The notes under the pieces were generated by a model, which made no database searches, was not told where the DNA came from, and was given only the letters and a program-made list of their open reading frames with translations. A stretch of DNA of 64,000 nt from Clostridium_AD sp050717635 (GTDB taxonomy: Bacteria > Bacillota > Clostridia > Clostridiales > Clostridiaceae), in contig NZ_JBOITO010000029.1 of the NCBI RefSeq assembly GCF_050717635.1, positions 87,391-151,390 on the forward strand. The letters are read 5' to 3'. The position numbers were made by a program, and so were the translations under genes. Of this stretch, positions 26,096-34,029 are shown in pieces (position 1 is the first letter of the stretch; every line of letters begins with the position of its first letter).

Positions 26096-26866
26096 TTATA
26101 TTTCTTGTTCATCAAATATAAGCCATCCAGCTAATACTAATATTATTGATATTGCCATTACACCTAATACTGGTTTAAAAAAATTAATGTTGTTTTCACC
26201 TGTTAATATATCACTTGCACTATATACTAATTCATTTATTGATATAGACTTCAAGGATCCGCCCATATATTGTGGAACAGTACTTAAAATAATATATACA
26301 CCATAGGCTGCACCACCTACAGCTATTTGACTCTTAAGAAAACTTGAAAAGAACATAGTAATTGCAATAATAAGTATTAAATTAGGTAAATAGACTGTAG
26401 TACCTAGGATTATATGTGACCAACTTACTTTACCAAATAAAACTTCAATGTAATAGGCACTAAAACCAATAGCTAAATACATACTGCAAATAATAAGTAT
26501 AGAATATGAAAAGAATTTCGCAAAATAATATCTTGCACGTCCTATTGGTTTTACCAATACCATTGCTGTTACTTCTAATGAACGTTCACCTGCAATTGTT
26601 CCCATTAACATTAATATAATTACAATGGTACCCATTTGCCCAAACTGACCTAGTAATGACCTCAAAACATCATTAGCAGAAGGGGCCGCAATTTTAATTA
26701 TAGTACCTTCTGGTAAATTTGATGCATTTTTTAATAGAGTTGGGAGCATCTTCATTGATACAGGTTGCATTAGGGCTAATAATATAAAAACCAAAGGGAT
26801 AATTATAATTTTATAAGTTTTACATAACTCTTTTATTTCTTTATTTAACATTGGTAATTTTATCAT
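26096..26866 (-). CDS. yxlG: ABC-2 type transporter permease (YxlG-like)
   Basis: 256 residues with about six membrane helices. The block GTIAGERSLEVTAMVLVKPIGRARYYFAKFFSYS (around residue 89) is the ABC-2 signature before helix 3. It pairs with the ATPase encoded just upstream, whose end it overlaps by 26 bp, with a GGTGGTGGG site before its ATG. It is the last gene of a sigY-yxlCDEFG-like operon; in Bacillus this transporter takes part with YxlCDE in restraining SigY-dependent expression or exports an unknown compound. Confidence 0.8.
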   Translation of the reverse strand: MIKLPMLNKEIKELCKTYKIIIIPLVFILLALMQPVSMKMLPTLLKNASNLPEGTIIKIAAPSANDVLRSLLGQFGQMGTIVIILMLMGTIAGERSLEVTAMVLVKPIGRARYYFAKFFSYSILIICSMYLAIGFSAYYIEVLFGKVSWSHIILGTTVYLPNLILIIAITMFFSSFLKSQIAVGGAAYGVYIILSTVPQYMGGSLKSISINELVYSASDILTGENNINFFKPVLGVMAISIILVLAGWLIFDEQEI

Positions 26867-27782
26867 TAATACCCACCACCTTCAAGAAAATGTTCTCCAA
26901 TGTCATACCGCTAACTTGGTATGAAGTTAAGCACAATTGCTCATTTACAACTAATTTAAGAAATTCTATACGTGCCATTTCTAGATGATTTGTACTGATT
27001 TTAAATTTATTTCCTTCAACTTCTACTCTTGACACCCATGCTTTATTCTTTAGTAAATTCACTACATTTTTATCTTCTGACTCAATAGTGAATTCTATGG
27101 TTTTCTCAGCATATTTTTTAACTATTTCATCCATAGAACCTGATAATATTACAGCTCCTTTATTAATTATTATAATTTTATCTGCAACTCTAGAAATATC
27201 ATCAATAATATGTGTAGACATAAATATTGTTATTTTATCTTTTAAGTCTTCTATTATATTAAGCACGTCATAACGCCCCTGTGGGTCTAATGCGGATACT
27301 GGTTCATCAAGTATAAGCAATTTAGGATTGTTAATAAGCGCTTGAGCTATCCCCAAACGTTGTTTCATTCCACCACTATATTCACCAATTTTTCGTTTTC
27401 TCGCTTCCCATACCCCACAGGTTTTTAAAAGCTCTTCACTTCTCGTCTTTATTGTTTGTTTGTCCAAATTGAACATAGACCCAACCCATTCCATCCATTC
27501 TTCACCAGTCATGTAATTGTAAAATTTCGGTGTCTGAGGACAATAACCTAATTCTTTTCTAATTTTCTTAATGTCCTTACGTGCTTCGTACCCAATAACC
27601 TCTACTTTACCAGAAGTAGGTGAAGCGAGTCCTGCTAATATACGTAGGACGGTAGTTTTACCTGCACCATTAGGTCCTAAAAATCCAACACATCCGGTGC
27701 CTCCTATACTAAATGTTACATTATCTAATGCTTTTTTATCTTTATAATTTTTAGATACTCCCTGGCAATTAATAATTCTCAT
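26841..27782 (-). CDS. yxlF: ABC transporter ATP-binding protein (YxlF-like)
   Basis: 313 residues. Walker A GPNGAGKTT (36-44), Q-loop YCPQTP, signature YSGGMKQRLG, Walker B LLILDEPVSALDP and switch His in FMSTHII. The C-terminal 100 residues form the extra domain seen in ABC-2 drug or peptide exporters. It energises the permease at 26096. Operon position after a PLDc_N-domain protein matches yxlE-yxlF of Bacillus. Confidence 0.9.
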   Translation of the reverse strand: MRIINCQGVSKNYKDKKALDNVTFSIGGTGCVGFLGPNGAGKTTVLRILAGLASPTSGKVEVIGYEARKDIKKIRKELGYCPQTPKFYNYMTGEEWMEWVGSMFNLDKQTIKTRSEELLKTCGVWEARKRKIGEYSGGMKQRLGIAQALINNPKLLILDEPVSALDPQGRYDVLNIIEDLKDKITIFMSTHIIDDISRVADKIIIINKGAVILSGSMDEIVKKYAEKTIEFTIESEDKNVVNLLKNKAWVSRVEVEGNKFKISTNHLEMARIEFLKLVVNEQLCLTSYQVSGMTLENIFLKVVGINDKITNVK

Positions 27783-27798
27783 TTTCTTTCTCCCTTTT

Positions 27799-27990
27799 TT
27801 AATCTCTTTTACCTAATGTTAAGTAAATAATTGGTCCAATTATAGAAATAAGTAAAACTGGAATCCATATAAATTTATTTTTACCTCTAATAGTTGCTTT
27901 ATCACGTTTTACCAAATCAGCTACTGCAAATAAAAGTAGTATAGCCTGAATTATAATTATTGGTATCAATAGTTTTAAAGTATCTTGCAT
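27799..27990 (-). CDS. yxlE: PLDc_N small membrane protein (YxlE-like)
   Basis: 63 residues with two membrane helices (about 7-24 and 39-58) and the PLDc_N signature FIWIPVLLISIIGPIIYLTLG. In Bacillus subtilis YxlE, together with YxlD, lowers SigY activity. Here the gene starts 16 bp before yxlF and has its own upstream promoter resembling that of the sigma gene. ATG follows AGAGGTGAT. Confidence 0.82.
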   Translation of the reverse strand: MQDTLKLLIPIIIIQAILLLFAVADLVKRDKATIRGKNKFIWIPVLLISIIGPIIYLTLGKRD

Positions 27991-28060
27991 GTGATCACCT
28001 CTTTCAAATTTTTAATATAGTATCAAACTTACTATATCCTTTTTATATTTTCATGACTTT

Positions 28061-28085
28061 AACGTAATTAAAATCAAAAAGTTCA
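28061..28085 (-). promoter_or_regulatory. ECF-type promoter of yxlEFG
   Basis: TGAAC (28081-28085) and CGTT (28061-28064) on the minus strand, 16 bp apart, in the context TGAACTTTTTGAT...ACGTTAAAG. The same elements precede the sigma gene (29352-29377). The promoter class is inferred from this match and from the ECF GAAC/CGT pattern. Confidence 0.7.
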
Positions 28086-28147
28086 TTTTATTTTAAAAAT
28101 ATATATTAAGGAAATCACCTTTCCTTTCTTAGTGAATAATACAGAGC

Positions 28148-28178
28148 AAAAAAATAGCCACTAATTTCTTAGTAGCTA
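28148..28178 (-). terminator. Intra-operon terminator after yxlD
   Basis: A 10-bp stem with one mismatch (TAGCxACTAA/TTAGTxGCTA) and a minus-strand U7 exit, overlapping the end of the 70-residue gene. It separates sigma-yxlCD from yxlEFG, which has its own promoter. Confidence 0.8.
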
Positions 28179-28388
28179 CTTTTTCCTTTTATTATTTAAT
28201 ATTACTCGTGTTACTAATAAATAAATAAGTAGATTACCTGGTGTATTTATAAGTGCAAAAATTCCCCAAAGCCAATAATATTTTTCTTTTCGTCTTCTTG
28301 CATCATAAAATACCCAAGCACCTTGAATTAATAAAATAGGAATAACTATTATTAGGAGTATCATTAATCCATTCTTTGAAAGCTCCAT
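28176..28388 (-). CDS. yxlD: Small membrane protein (YxlD-like)
   Basis: 70 residues with two membrane helices (about 8-28 and 39-62) separated by a basic loop DARRRKEKYYW. Length, topology and place between YxlC-like and YxlE-like genes match YxlD, a negative regulator of SigY. Overlaps the preceding stop by one base. Sequence identity to YxlD is inferred, not measured. Confidence 0.65.
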   Translation of the reverse strand: MELSKNGLMILLIIVIPILLIQGAWVFYDARRRKEKYYWLWGIFALINTPGNLLIYLLVTRVILNNKRKK

Positions 28389-28795
28389 TAAACTTCACTT
28401 CCTCTTTTTTTAATTGCCAGTACAGGTATTATTATCCAAGGAACAATGCTAATAATAAACATCTGTGAAATAATAAGTAGCTTAGGACCAATTTTGATGA
28501 TGGCTATGGAACATAAAGAAAGAATTATAACAGAGGATAATATAAATAGAATGAATTCTTTTTTATTCTTCTTGCTTTCTCTTATACACTCACCTTGCTC
28601 TATTATGCTTAGGGTGTCTATATTAAAATCGAATATATCTTCATTTAACACATCCATTTTCTTAGCTGTGGAATTTAGCACACTTTTAAATTCTAAGTCA
28701 GCCTCACAGTTCAATGTGTTTTGGGAGGCTTCCTCCTGAGATTCATTGTAAAATTCATCAATCAAGGAGTTTTTGTTTCTTTCAGAATCCTTCAT
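28388..28795 (-). CDS. YxlC-like membrane-anchored protein, putative anti-sigma component
   Basis: 135 residues: a charged N-terminal half (about 1-77, NTLNCEADLEFKSVLNS) followed by two membrane helices (about 80-97 and 105-125) and a basic end. Its ATG follows the sigma stop directly (TAA-ATG). By position, topology and domain order it corresponds to YxlC of the sigY operon; the N-terminal part would bind the sigma factor. No zinc-binding anti-sigma motif is present. Confidence 0.6.
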   Translation of the reverse strand: MKDSERNKNSLIDEFYNESQEEASQNTLNCEADLEFKSVLNSTAKKMDVLNEDIFDFNIDTLSIIEQGECIRESKKNKKEFILFILSSVIILSLCSIAIIKIGPKLLIISQMFIISIVPWIIIPVLAIKKRGSEV

Positions 28796-29326
28796 TTATA
28801 TAATCTCCTTTCTGTAAGTTTCACTTATTATATATTTTACTGCATTATGAAGCCTTGACCGAACTGTTCCAATGGGACAGCCTAAAATTTCAGATATTTC
28901 CTCATATTTATAACCATAATAATGCTTTAAAATAAATACAGCTCTTTTCTCATAAGGTAACTTTAAAATAATTTTCATTACCTCTTGATATTCAAAATTT
29001 AATATTACAGTGTCTTCTAATTGTTTACCTATATCAATAGCAGTTTCTTCTATTAGTTCAAATGTCTTATTTTTTCTTAAATAATCTCTGTAAACATTAG
29101 TAGCTATTTTTATGAGCCAAGTAGAGAATTTTGCTCTAGGCTCAAATTTATTTATATTGACCACAGCTTTAAGCATGGCATCTTGAATAATATCCTGTGC
29201 TAAGTGTGGGTCTCCTACCATTTTAACTGTGTAGCCTTTTAAAATATTATAATTATCTTTTAAAAGTGAATTTAGTGCGCTTTTATTACCATTCTTAGCT
29301 TTATTAATAAGCTCTAGTTCTTCCAA
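28796..29326 (-). CDS. sigY: ECF RNA polymerase sigma factor (SigY-like)
   Basis: 176 residues. Sigma2 region (about 8-75) contains HLAQDIIQDAMLKA and FSTWLIKIATNVYRDYLRK; sigma4 (about 115-165) has LPYEKRAVFILKHYYGYKYEEISEILGC and the recognition helix GTVRSRLH. The TTG at 29326 is favoured as start, with AGGGGTGA six bases upstream. The promoter at 29352-29377 resembles the one before yxlE, so autoregulation is likely. Operon order with YxlC, D, E, F, G homologues supports the SigY assignment. Confidence 0.85.
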   Translation of the reverse strand: MEELELINKAKNGNKSALNSLLKDNYNILKGYTVKMVGDPHLAQDIIQDAMLKAVVNINKFEPRAKFSTWLIKIATNVYRDYLRKNKTFELIEETAIDIGKQLEDTVILNFEYQEVMKIILKLPYEKRAVFILKHYYGYKYEEISEILGCPIGTVRSRLHNAVKYIISETYRKEII

Positions 29327-29351
29327 TAACAATCACCCCTAGCAATGCTTT

Positions 29352-29377
29352 AACGTATAAATTCATCAAAAAGTTCA
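29352..29377 (-). promoter_or_regulatory. ECF-type autoregulatory promoter of sigY
   Basis: TGAAC (29373-29377) and CGTT (29352-29355), 17 bp apart, on the minus strand upstream of the sigma gene, sharing TGAACTTTTTGAT and ACGTTAAAG with the yxlE promoter. Confidence 0.7.
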
Positions 29378-29552
29378 CTACATTTATTATAATTCATAAT
29401 ATTAATTAATTTTACTATTATTCTTTAATCATTAAATAATATATCGTTTAATAAAATAGTATTCAATTCCAATATAATTGTCAATCCTTTATTTAAATGT
29501 TTTATATTACTAGTTAAAGACCATTAATATTTTCTGTAAAATGTTAATAATT

Positions 29553-29585
29553 AAAAAAAATAAGCTCTTAAAAATTAAGAGCTTA
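29553..29585 (-). terminator. Intrinsic terminator after the VCBS-like protein gene
   Basis: An 11-bp perfect stem TAAGCTCTTAA with a three-base loop and minus-strand U8 exit. Confidence 0.9.
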
Positions 29586-29618
29586 TCTGTATAACCTTTA
29601 AATAGCAATTGCTTATAT

Positions 29619-30470
29619 CTAATGAATATGTTTTAAACTTACTTTATTAGTATCTAGCTTTATATTTTTGCCGTCCCATTTCCATTCAGATTTTAAATAC
29701 CCCAGTGTATCTGCATTGCATGTTCCTACTATGCGTTGGTATGCAATTAATTCATATGTTCCATTTTTATCTGTGTCTATTGGGGTTATTTCAGAAAATC
29801 CGTCCATCCACGGTTCAATACTTTGTTTGATCTTCCCATCTTTATCATATATATTTGAGTCAATATATTGAATCTTATTAGGTGATAAATCAATTACAAA
29901 AGTTTTATTTAATTTCTTACTACTTAGATTCACCATAAAATTATCTTCGAATTTACCTGTTAGATCTATTTCACTGTTATAATTTTGGCTATTCCAAAGT
30001 ACACTTAGTTTTTTTTCCTTAAACTTAATAATAGAATAGTCTATAAATCCACCACTTCCACCCGTTGGCATTTTTACAAAAATATCAGGCACTTTATCTC
30101 CATTAAAATCGCCTAAAAATACTGTAGGTTGATATCCTCCATTGTATTTTCCTAAAGATGACCTTATGAATTTTTTGCTTTTTCCATTTTGAACTATTAT
30201 ACTCAAATTCTCAAAATATATATCTGCTTTCTTTGCTTTTGTGCCTGTTAAAATCACATTATCTTTTACGTTATCACCAGTTATATCAACATATTTGTAG
30301 TCTGAAATATAAGTATTTTTACTTAGGTTTAGTTTAGGTATTGATATAAGTGAATCTATTTTATAGTTTTGCAGTTTTGGTTTTGTAATACCTTGAGCAC
30401 TTGTTATAGGTCCTGCAATAATGAGCGAACTTAAAAATATGGTTAATAGGATAAGCTTTTTATTTTTCAT
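29619..30470 (-). CDS. Secreted FG-GAP/VCBS-like protein
   Basis: 283 residues with a signal peptide (KKLILLTIFLSSLIIAGPI...AQG). Three calcium-loop-like motifs are spread along it: DITGDNVKDN, GDFNGDKVPDIFV and DTDKNGTYELI, the pattern of FG-GAP/VCBS beta-propeller repeats. Clostridial relatives are uncharacterised exported proteins. ATG at 30470 follows GGAGGAATAATT; the frame extends upstream to 30506 without better support. Single gene with own terminator. Confidence 0.75.
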   Translation of the reverse strand: MKNKKLILLTIFLSSLIIAGPITSAQGITKPKLQNYKIDSLISIPKLNLSKNTYISDYKYVDITGDNVKDNVILTGTKAKKADIYFENLSIIVQNGKSKKFIRSSLGKYNGGYQPTVFLGDFNGDKVPDIFVKMPTGGSGGFIDYSIIKFKEKKLSVLWNSQNYNSEIDLTGKFEDNFMVNLSSKKLNKTFVIDLSPNKIQYIDSNIYDKDGKIKQSIEPWMDGFSEITPIDTDKNGTYELIAYQRIVGTCNADTLGYLKSEWKWDGKNIKLDTNKVSLKHIH

Positions 30471-30582
30471 AATTATTCCTCCATTAGAACTGATTAGTTT
30501 ATACAACTATAATATCATGTTTATTTACATAAATAGTTACAATTCAGAGAAGGTTTAGTTACATAATAGTAACAGCTTTATA

Positions 30583-30722
30583 TTCAAGTTTTCCAGTCCC
30601 ATATTTCTATTTTGTTATGTGATTTGATTTTCTAATGTCTAGCATTTATCATGACCCTTTGGGCATTAATGTAATTTTGAAGAACATTGAAATAATGAGA
30701 TGGTTTATTTTCATTCCATTAT
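30583..30722 (-). pseudogene. Relic copy of the UvrD/nuclease junction
   Basis: This stretch repeats two separate parts of the cassette to its right: 31428-31453 (nuclease core around the D-W-K motif) and 31812-31910 (UvrD C-terminus and nuclease start), fused by deletion of about 360 bp. Identity is high but broken by small changes. It cannot encode a functional protein and is a duplication scar. Confidence 0.8.
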
Positions 30723-30797
30723 CAGTATATAGTATAATTATACTACGGTTTACGTTGCAATAGGCTTAAAATATAGGGCTTTCACATGCTTTGACAT

Positions 30798-30950
30798 TTA
30801 CTTATCTTCAGGATGTTTTGAACCATATACTTCTACAAGGAGTTGACCGAAGGAGTGTATATCTCCTGACCACAAAACACATATAAAAACAATAGGTATA
30901 CATATACTAAATAAAATTTTTCGTATCAAGTTATATTTACATTGTTTCAA
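30798..30950 (-). CDS. 50-residue single-pass membrane peptide
   Basis: TTG at 30950 with GGAG nine bases upstream opens 50 codons. The product has a basic N-terminus (MKQCKYNLIRKI), one hydrophobic segment (LFSICIPIVFICVLW, about 13-27) and a polar acidic tail (GDIHSFGQLLVEVYGSKHPEDK). That layout resembles small inhibitory or signalling peptides, but no agrB-like partner is present. Expression is inferred from the ribosome site and open frame. Confidence 0.5.
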   Translation of the reverse strand: MKQCKYNLIRKILFSICIPIVFICVLWSGDIHSFGQLLVEVYGSKHPEDK

Positions 30951-31075
30951 AATAATTCGCTCCTTTTTTAAGAAATATGCCCCTACACATTTAGTTTATT
31001 TAAAGTTTTTGTTATATATGATTTTTTAATATTCAAACTATATTTTCTGTTTATAAAAAGTATTAATGCTAACAG

Positions 31076-31828
31076 TTAAGCATAGCCTAAAACAAAAGCA
31101 TCACATACGTGATTTACTCCAGCAAATTCACAATACTTACAATGCTTACTATATAGTTCTTTATTGAAATCAGAACCAAAATCATAATTATCTAATCTGC
31201 ATATTAGTTCCATGATTTTTTCTTCGTGAATTTTATGAATACTCTCTGTATAATTAATAGTAATGATATCCTCTTCAAACTGAGGTTGCCAAAAATTCAT
31301 AGTTATATTTTCTAGAGGTATCTCTTTATCAAACACTTCCAAAGACCTTTCTCCTAATATATACATATAAATAATAGCTTGCATTCTTTTACATACTTCT
31401 TTATAATCCAGTTTCCTATTCTCAGTTTTCCAGTCCCATATTTCTATTTTGTTATTTGGTCTAATAACTATTAAATCGTATTTTGCTTGGATTCTAATAT
31501 CATCTTTTCTCATTTTAATTTCATACTCTGTTAAATATATATTTTCATCTGAAATTAGAAATTTTTCTTTTAATGAATTATACCAATTAATAAGTTCACT
31601 ATTACTTTTATTTATGTTCACAGGTATATTTGAAAAGTATCGTTGACAAATAAGGTGAAAATCTAGTCCCATGTTCATATTTTCATAATAATCCTCATTA
31701 TTTATTGAATCTTTTTTCCATCTAACATTGTCTAAATACTTTATCTTAAATTTTAAGGGGCATTTATCAAAGGTGTTTAATAAATTTTGACTATAGTAGA
31801 TGTGCTTTAATTTTCTGATATCTAGCAT
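31076..31828 (-). CDS. PD-(D/E)XK nuclease with AddB/Cas4-type Fe-S cysteines
   Basis: 250 residues. Active-site residues: Asp118 (AKYDLI), Asp132 and Lys134 in EIWDWKT, and the QxxxY motif at Gln150-Tyr154. Cys23 near the N-terminus and Cys230, Cys233, Cys242 at the C-terminus form the four-cysteine 4Fe-4S set of AddB and Cas4 nucleases. It should degrade or trim DNA ends. It overlaps the upstream UvrD gene by seven bases, a sign of tight co-translation. Confidence 0.85.
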   Translation of the reverse strand: MLDIRKLKHIYYSQNLLNTFDKCPLKFKIKYLDNVRWKKDSINNEDYYENMNMGLDFHLICQRYFSNIPVNINKSNSELINWYNSLKEKFLISDENIYLTEYEIKMRKDDIRIQAKYDLIVIRPNNKIEIWDWKTENRKLDYKEVCKRMQAIIYMYILGERSLEVFDKEIPLENITMNFWQPQFEEDIITINYTESIHKIHEEKIMELICRLDNYDFGSDFNKELYSKHCKYCEFAGVNHVCDAFVLGYA

Positions 31829-34029
31829 TTACCATCACCCCTTTGGCTATTAATGTAGCTTTGAAGAACATAAAAATAATGTGACGGCTTATTTTCATTC
31901 CATTTCCCCTCATTAGATTTAGATGCCATTAAAATCAAGTATTCTTTTGCTCTAGTTATTCCTACATATAAAAGTCTTATCTTCTCATTTATAATTTGTA
32001 TTTTAGCTTCCATTAATGGATCTTCACAAATACTATTTCCTAGAATTTTTGCAATTTCAGCGCGGCAAAGCACTGTGGGGTTTTTAAATTCGTTTTTCAA
32101 ATAATAATAGTCTTTAAATTTATCCGTTGCCATATATGGGTATTGATAAGCTGTGATATTTAATATTAATACGCAATCCCACTCCAGTCCTTTAGCTTTA
32201 TGACAAGTAGCTACTGTTATTCTATCAGGGGTTGGTTCATACCCTTCTAAGTCATAAATTATACCTGAAATATAATTTAAAATACTGTTTTTTTCATCTA
32301 GCAGCTGTTCCCCTAAGTATCCTAATGTAAATCCACTATTATCGCTAGACTTTAATCTACTATATGTTGCAACTGCCTCTGCCATTGCTCTATTTTCAAG
32401 ACTGAAATTTAAAACATCGCTAATATGCAAAATCAATTTATCTAAATGTGTTTGTGGATATTCAAATATACTTTTAATTTGTTCCATGGATGTTATAAAT
32501 TCTTTATATACCTTTGAATTTAAAATTTCTCCTGGAATATCTTTTGGATCAATTATTTTTCCTTCGGGATACATAAGCTTTTCCACTTCATAAGTTTGTA
32601 TAAAATCAAGCAACTTTTGACTTTCTTCATTTTGCTCCTCTATAAACACGTTTTGAATTAAATTTTTAAATCTAACACTATCTTGTGGCCTTGAAATAAA
32701 CTCTAATAAATAACCTAAAGTACTCGTAACTTTAATTCTTTTATCTGATTTATTTGATAGTTCATCACATACAATATTTAACGCTCTGAGTTTATCCGCT
32801 ATTTCTCTAACCTGGTTATTATATGGAACTAATATTGCACAGGTTTTACTTGGATGTTTTTCTTTGAATTTTTGTGCTAGCTTAATAGCCCTTTGCATTT
32901 CATCTTCACTTGAGCTACAAACCATAGCGCTTATCCCATAATTATGTGCAATAGATGTTATATTTTTAGTGTCCTCTGTGAGACTTTTGATCTCCTGATT
33001 TACTAATGCGCCTCTACATTTTTCTTCTTCATGATGATTATTTGTAAACACAACTAATTCGTTCGCTAAATTAATAATATTATTTGTACTACGACCTGCC
33101 ATAAACATTTGGAACACATCATTTGCATTATCACTAAACTCCGTAAAAAATTTCGGATCTGAAGCTGTGAAAGTTCCTGTTATGCTTTGATTAACATCCC
33201 CTACCCTAACTAAATTACCACTTTTATCTGTGATTAAACTAAGTATTTTTCCCTGAATTAAATTTGAGTCTTGACATTCATCTTCAAATACAAAGGTGTA
33301 TTTTTTTTGTAATTTTAATCTAAGCACATCATCTGTTTTTAAAAGCTTATATGCAAGAATTAACAAATCATTATAATCTATATATCCCTCTTTTTTTAGA
33401 ATTTCAGTGTAGGATGTATAAATTTCAGCTATATGTACTAAACTACTATTTTCATTTAAATATTTTAACTCACTTTTCAATTTTTCAGGAGAAATATCGT
33501 TTATTTTAAGTTCACCAATAATTGTATCCACTGTCTTGAAGAAATCATTCCACCAATCATTTTGTTTAACTTCGTATTTATTTAAGCCTTTATCTGATAT
33601 CATAGCCTTAAATACACGCTCTCCTCCTTTCCTTCTCCACTGTGAAATACAATTATTTAAGTATAAACTTTTATTTACATCATCCAATATTTTAAATTCT
33701 TCATTAACCCCCATTACATCTGGTCTATCTTTTAAAATTTTCAGAGCCAAACTATGAATAGTCATAACCTCATAATCATTACTTGCAGTTATACCACTAT
33801 TTTGTAACACTCTAGAAATCCTATGTTTAAAATTATTCACTGCACTATTCATAAAAGTCACTATAAGTATTTTTCCAGGTTTATGGACTTTGCCTTTTAT
33901 AAGTTCACATACTAGATTACATATTATAAAAGTTTTTCCTGCTCCCGGAACTGCGGGTACTGCCATAGTTCCTCCACGATATTCCATTATAGGCTTTTGA
34001 TCATCCCTATAGATTATTTCCTTCAACAT
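31822..34029 (-). CDS. UvrD/PcrA-like superfamily 1 helicase
   Basis: About 735 residues. Walker A AVPGAGKTFI near residues 24-34, motif Ia VTFMNSAVNNFKHR, motif II FEDECQDSN, motif III GDVNQSITG, and the C-terminal motifs ATCHKAKGLEWD (V) and YVGITRAK (VI). These are complete for an active 3'-5' helicase. ATG at 34029 is close to GAGGTGA; the TTG three bases later is a rival start. It overlaps the third cassette gene by 23 bp. With the nuclease it resembles an AddAB-type end-processing machine split over three genes. Confidence 0.9.
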   Translation of the reverse strand: MLKEIIYRDDQKPIMEYRGGTMAVPAVPGAGKTFIICNLVCELIKGKVHKPGKILIVTFMNSAVNNFKHRISRVLQNSGITASNDYEVMTIHSLALKILKDRPDVMGVNEEFKILDDVNKSLYLNNCISQWRRKGGERVFKAMISDKGLNKYEVKQNDWWNDFFKTVDTIIGELKINDISPEKLKSELKYLNENSSLVHIAEIYTSYTEILKKEGYIDYNDLLILAYKLLKTDDVLRLKLQKKYTFVFEDECQDSNLIQGKILSLITDKSGNLVRVGDVNQSITGTFTASDPKFFTEFSDNANDVFQMFMAGRSTNNIINLANELVVFTNNHHEEEKCRGALVNQEIKSLTEDTKNITSIAHNYGISAMVCSSSEDEMQRAIKLAQKFKEKHPSKTCAILVPYNNQVREIADKLRALNIVCDELSNKSDKRIKVTSTLGYLLEFISRPQDSVRFKNLIQNVFIEEQNEESQKLLDFIQTYEVEKLMYPEGKIIDPKDIPGEILNSKVYKEFITSMEQIKSIFEYPQTHLDKLILHISDVLNFSLENRAMAEAVATYSRLKSSDNSGFTLGYLGEQLLDEKNSILNYISGIIYDLEGYEPTPDRITVATCHKAKGLEWDCVLILNITAYQYPYMATDKFKDYYYLKNEFKNPTVLCRAEIAKILGNSICEDPLMEAKIQIINEKIRLLYVGITRAKEYLILMASKSNEGKWNENKPSHYFYVLQSYINSQRGDGKC

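Noticed and set aside
30798..30950. Small peptide as an AgrD autoinducer precursor
   Set aside because: No AgrB or thiolactone-forming Cys motif in the right place.
31076..31828. Nuclease looked like Cas4
   Set aside because: It has Cas4-type cysteines but no Cas1/Cas2 or repeats nearby; the UvrD partner fits AddAB-like function better.
31822..34029. Naming this helicase pcrA or addA
   Set aside because: It lacks the AddA nuclease domain and housekeeping pcrA context (pcrA-ligA); only the general UvrD family is supported.
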